Below are positions 61,443-64,000 of a stretch of DNA of 64,000 nt, piece by piece (position 1 is the stretch's first letter; each line of letters starts with the position of its first letter). Below the pieces are notes generated by a model, which had not been told where the DNA came from, ran no database searches, and was given only the letters and a program-made list of their open reading frames with translations. This stretch comes from Janibacter sp. HTCC2649 (GTDB lineage: Bacteria; Actinomycetota; Actinomycetes; Actinomycetales; Dermatophilaceae), in the NCBI RefSeq assembly GCF_000152705.1, contig NZ_CH672413.1, forward strand, positions 3,627,046 through 3,691,045, given 5' to 3'. A program made the translations under genes and the position numbers.

Positions 61443-62662
61443 TGCTGCCCTCTCTTGGCGGCCTCGTGCAGCATGCTCTCGAGGCGCGTAATGCCCACAT
61501 CCGGGGCGAAGTGGTCCTCGTAGTGCTGGCGGGCCGACTGCCCCATGGCTGCCCAGGCCTGCGGCTGGAGGGCAAGTTTTCGGATGGCCTCGGCGACCTC
61601 GCCGGTGTTCCCGGGACCCACAGCGGCGCCGGCCCCAGCCTTGGTGACGACATCAGCCACATCACCGGCTCCATGAACGAAAACGGGCTTGCCAGCGGAC
61701 ATGGACGATTGCACCTTGCTGGGCATGGTGGCCCGCAGCAGCGCGGAGTCCTGCAACGAGACGACGAGCACGTCGGCTGCGGAAAGATAGTCTCCGACGG
61801 CGTCGACGGGGACGCTCGGAAGGACGTGGACATTGCCAGCTTCGGCTGTGCGAGCCGCCCGCGTCAACGAGTCACGCTCAACCCCGTCGCCCATCAGGAC
61901 GAGACTCGCTTCAGGAACACTCGCAAACGCCTCGACGAGTGGTGCCAGACCCTGCAACTGGCCCATGTTTCCGGCGTACAAGAAGAGCGGACCGTTGGGG
62001 AGGCCAAGGCGCTGGCGGTCGACGGTGTGCTCTGAGGTGCGGAACTCAGGCACCCAATTGGGTACCCAATCGATCTTGTCAGCGGGCACGCCACGCTCGA
62101 TGAGGACGTGCTTCATCGAGGGCGAGATGACTCCGATGCGCGTCGCGGCGCGGTACGAGGCATTGGTGAACGCGTGCAAGCCACGTTCGATGGCTCGTGC
62201 TGCTCGTCCTGTCACGAACTCGCTGTCCGTCACACTGTCGGGCCAGAGATCTTGGATGTATAGGCAGATCGGCGCTCGGCGTCCGGGGCGGGCCAGCAGG
62301 GCAGGTAGGGCAGCAGTGGCAGGGGATGAATAAACGAGCCACACATCTGGACGCGGAACCTTTGCACTGACCGCAATCGTGGCCGTGCCGGCGAAACTGA
62401 GGTAGTTCGCCATGCGCCGCGTCGCATGAGCCTCGCGGCTGGGATAAAGCGGACTGCGGTGAACTCTGATGCGTTCCGTGGCATCTTCGCGTAGATAGGG
62501 CCGTTGTGACCACCCTTCCATAATGCGACCCGCTGGGTAGTTCGGAAAACCCGTCACGACATCAACGTCATGGCCTAGCGCGGCGAGACCGCTGGCGATG
62601 CCTTCAGGGACCACAGTGCGGGGTTCGGGCGGAAACCACTGAGTGACGAAACCGATCCTCAT
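61439..62662 (-). CDS. Glycosyltransferase GT4, WbuB-like (putative L-FucNAc transferase)
   Basis: 407 residues. The N-terminus MRIGFVTQWFPPEPRTVVPEGIASGLAALGHDVDVVTGFPNYPAGRIMEGW and IYIQDLWPDSV-type segment (LYIQDLWPDSVTDSEF) are typical of WbuB, and the donor side reads LPNGPLFLYAGNMGQLQGLAPLVEAFA...MPSKVQSSMSAGKPVFVHGAGDVADVV. WbuB next to fnlABC genes transfers L-FucNAc in other bacteria, so the same donor is likely. Four-base overlaps on both sides. Confidence 0.88.
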   Translation of the reverse strand: MRIGFVTQWFPPEPRTVVPEGIASGLAALGHDVDVVTGFPNYPAGRIMEGWSQRPYLREDATERIRVHRSPLYPSREAHATRRMANYLSFAGTATIAVSAKVPRPDVWLVYSSPATAALPALLARPGRRAPICLYIQDLWPDSVTDSEFVTGRAARAIERGLHAFTNASYRAATRIGVISPSMKHVLIERGVPADKIDWVPNWVPEFRTSEHTVDRQRLGLPNGPLFLYAGNMGQLQGLAPLVEAFASVPEASLVLMGDGVERDSLTRAARTAEAGNVHVLPSVPVDAVGDYLSAADVLVVSLQDSALLRATMPSKVQSSMSAGKPVFVHGAGDVADVVTKAGAGAAVGPGNTGEVAEAIRKLALQPQAWAAMGQSARQHYEDHFAPDVGITRLESMLHEAAKRGQQ

Positions 62663-63297
62663 CGTGCAGGCACGCCCTTGACCGTGCTGCTTTCCTCGAC
62701 GTTCCGCACGACGAGGGCGGAACCACCGACGATCGAGTCTGGTCCAACATCGAGTCCTTGGAGGATGGCGGCGTGGGTGCCGATCATGCTTCGTTCGCCG
62801 ATCCGCACGTTGCCCGAGATGGCCACCAGCGGGTTGATGGACACGTGGTCAGCGATCTCGACGTCATGCCCGATTGTGGTGTTCAGGTTGACGTGGACAT
62901 GGCGGCCCAAGTGGATATTTGTCGTCATGCGCACGCCCGCGCAGACGACAGATCCCCCGGCGATTGTGACGTCTCGACCAAGCGTCGCGGTGGGGTGCAC
63001 AAGGACCCCCTCAGACAGGCCCAGACGGATAAGCGTGGCGTCAATACGGGCCTTAACCGAGCCCGTTCCGATGCCGATGAAGACATGGGTGTCCTTGGGG
63101 GCATTCTCGAGCCAGTCGACGCCGCCGAGGATCTCATCCTGTGATCGTTCGACGGCAGCGAGGTTGGCGCTTGATGGGTCGTCATCCACGTAGCCACGGA
63201 AGTACCAGTCCTCGCCATTCGCTATGCAGGCGTCGATGACGTCGCGGACTTCACGACCGAAGCCGCCGCAACCGACGATGACTACCGGGCGAGCCAT
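62659..63297 (-). CDS. PglD-like sugar acetyltransferase
   Basis: 212 residues. A Rossmann-like N-terminal domain (MARPVVIVGCGGFGREVRDVIDACI) with GYVDDDPS precedes left-handed beta-helix repeats (LVHPTATLGRDVTIAGGSVVCAGVRMTTNIHLGRHVHVNLNTTIGHDVEIADHVSINPLVAISGNVRIGERSMIGTHAAILQG). The histidine in TTIGHDV is the expected base. PglD acetylates a UDP-4-amino sugar during bacillosamine synthesis; genes for a DegT-type aminotransferase and PglC-like transferase adjoin it. Confidence 0.88.
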   Translation of the reverse strand: MARPVVIVGCGGFGREVRDVIDACIANGEDWYFRGYVDDDPSSANLAAVERSQDEILGGVDWLENAPKDTHVFIGIGTGSVKARIDATLIRLGLSEGVLVHPTATLGRDVTIAGGSVVCAGVRMTTNIHLGRHVHVNLNTTIGHDVEIADHVSINPLVAISGNVRIGERSMIGTHAAILQGLDVGPDSIVGGSALVVRNVEESSTVKGVPAR

Positions 63298-63902
63298 CAG
63301 TTGGTCCTCTCGTGGGGGTCAAACTCGGACATGGTGACCTCGCCCTCGGCGGCGATACCGTCACGTCGCAGGACGGCGGAAACCGTGCGCACAATGATCG
63401 CGAGATCGCCTCGCAGCGTGTGCGTGTCGACGTAGTCGACGTCGAGCGCGAGCCGCTGCTCCCAGCTCATGGCGTTGCGGCCCGACACTTGTGCGAGCCC
63501 GGTGAGGCCCGGACGCACGTCATGTCGTCGCGCCTGCTCGGGGGAGTAGCGATCGAGATAGCGGACGAGGAGCGGCCGCGGTCCAACGAGGGACATGTCG
63601 CCTCGGACGATGTTCCACAACGTCGGCAATTCGTCGAGGCTGGTCGAGCGGAGGAACGTGCCGAATGGGGTAAGTCGATCGGCATCGGTGACGAGACCCC
63701 TGGCCGGGTCAGGCTCAAGCATGGTGCGGAACTTGCGCATGACAAAGGTGCGACCGCCCAGGCCGGGGCGTTCCTGCGTGAAGAGCACAGGTGACCCGAG
63801 CTTCGAGCGAACGGCCAGAGCAACCACGGCCTGCACCGGGAGGGAGATGGCGAAGGCAGGGAGGGTGACAGCGAGGTCGAAGAGCCGCTTGGTGTCGGTC
63901 AC
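63297..63902 (-). CDS. Initiating sugar phosphate transferase, PglC/WcaJ-like
   Basis: 201 residues from a GTG overlapping the aminotransferase stop. It has the single re-entrant helix (RLFDLAVTLPAFAISLPVQAVVALAVRSKLG), PVLFTQERPGLGGRTFVMRKFRTM, the catalytic-region DELPTLWNIVRGDMSLVGPRPL, and PGLTGLAQVSGRNAMSWEQRL. This small monotopic form is PglC-like and attaches the first sugar-phosphate to undecaprenyl phosphate, starting repeat-unit assembly. Confidence 0.93.
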   Translation of the reverse strand: MTDTKRLFDLAVTLPAFAISLPVQAVVALAVRSKLGSPVLFTQERPGLGGRTFVMRKFRTMLEPDPARGLVTDADRLTPFGTFLRSTSLDELPTLWNIVRGDMSLVGPRPLLVRYLDRYSPEQARRHDVRPGLTGLAQVSGRNAMSWEQRLALDVDYVDTHTLRGDLAIIVRTVSAVLRRDGIAAEGEVTMSEFDPHERTN

Positions 63903-64000
63903 GTGGCCTGTCCCTGGAGGAGGGGCGCAAGGGTGCCCAGGACCCGGTCGATCTGGGGATCGGTGAGCTCGGATCCCGACGGAAGGGTCAGGCCGGTGCG
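63899..64000 (-). CDS. DegT/DnrJ/EryC1 aminotransferase, C-terminal end only
   Basis: Only the last 33 codons are inside the window: the reverse strand reads RTGLTLPSGSELTDPQIDRV and ends LQGQAT. The LPSGSxLTDxQIDRV pattern is the common C-terminus of PLP-dependent sugar aminotransferases, and the position before PglC- and PglD-like genes fits a PglE-type enzyme. The call rests on a short fragment and context. Confidence 0.7.
   Translation of the reverse strand, partial: RTGLTLPSGSELTDPQIDRVLGTLAPLLQGQAT

Overview
The window is high-GC chromosomal DNA of an actinobacterium. Gene density is very high, with many ATGA/GTGA start-stop overlaps, many GTG starts and many leaderless promoters (TANNNT about 6-7 nt before the start codon). 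An F420-type reductase, a monomeric isocitrate dehydrogenase, a PucR regulator and a Tat-lipobox sugar-binding protein fit an Actinobacteria/Micrococcales-like host (possibly Intrasporangiaceae; this is inference). I see no rRNA, tRNA, CRISPR, insertion sequence or prophage genes. No gene-free stretch exceeds 300 bp.

Layout. (1) 1-8.3 kb: alpha/beta-galactoside utilisation (DeoR regulator, GH42 beta-galactosidase, ABC transporter without its own ATPase, GH36 alpha-galactosidase). (2) 8.3-10.5 kb: purH behind a ZTP riboswitch, a small membrane protein and a strong hairpin. (3) 10.5-38.5 kb: a large nitrogen-heterocycle catabolic region. It holds a barbiturase-family hydrolase, carbamate kinase, an AccD/AccA-like carboxyltransferase, a CoA-transferase, guanine deaminase, hydantoinase/oxoprolinase-type HyuA/HyuB, a nitrilase-family amidase, a three-subunit molybdenum hydroxylase with CoxG, a uracil/xanthine permease, a ROK regulator with DUF1479 dioxygenase, and a PucR regulator beside a DUF2877-FdrA-DUF1116 carbamoyltransferase-like operon. 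A PadR/HAAS pair and a Phd-VapC toxin-antitoxin module are interspersed. (4) 38.6-51.3 kb: mostly housekeeping (folD, Ca2+/H+ antiporter, mdh, galE, icd, aquaporin), plus an unusual operon of ATP-grasp ligase, QEGLA metallopeptidase and N-formylglutamate-amidohydrolase homologue. (5) 51.4-64 kb: surface polysaccharide locus (UDP-sugar dehydrogenase, glycosyltransferases, Wzy-like polymerase, Wzx-like flippase, a complete UDP-N-acetyl-L-fucosamine set, PglC/PglD/DegT-like initiating-sugar genes), with a visibly AT-richer core at about 52.6-57.6 kb.

Two observations stand out. First, region 3 can be read as an energy-conserving oxidative pyrimidine route: uracil to barbiturate (molybdenum hydroxylase), to ureidomalonate (barbiturase), then phosphorolytic decarbamoylation by the FdrA/DUF1116/DUF2877 complex with ATP recovery by carbamate kinase, and malonate activation and decarboxylation by the CoA-transferase and carboxyltransferase-like protein. 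This is inference from gene content. Second, the 8-mer GTATGCCG/CGGCATAC occurs about 46 times by eye, roughly 15-20 times more than base composition predicts. It forces rare codons inside genes, is missing from the AT-rich glycan block, and forms inverted-pair hairpins between genes. That pattern resembles DNA-uptake-sequence organisation in other phyla.
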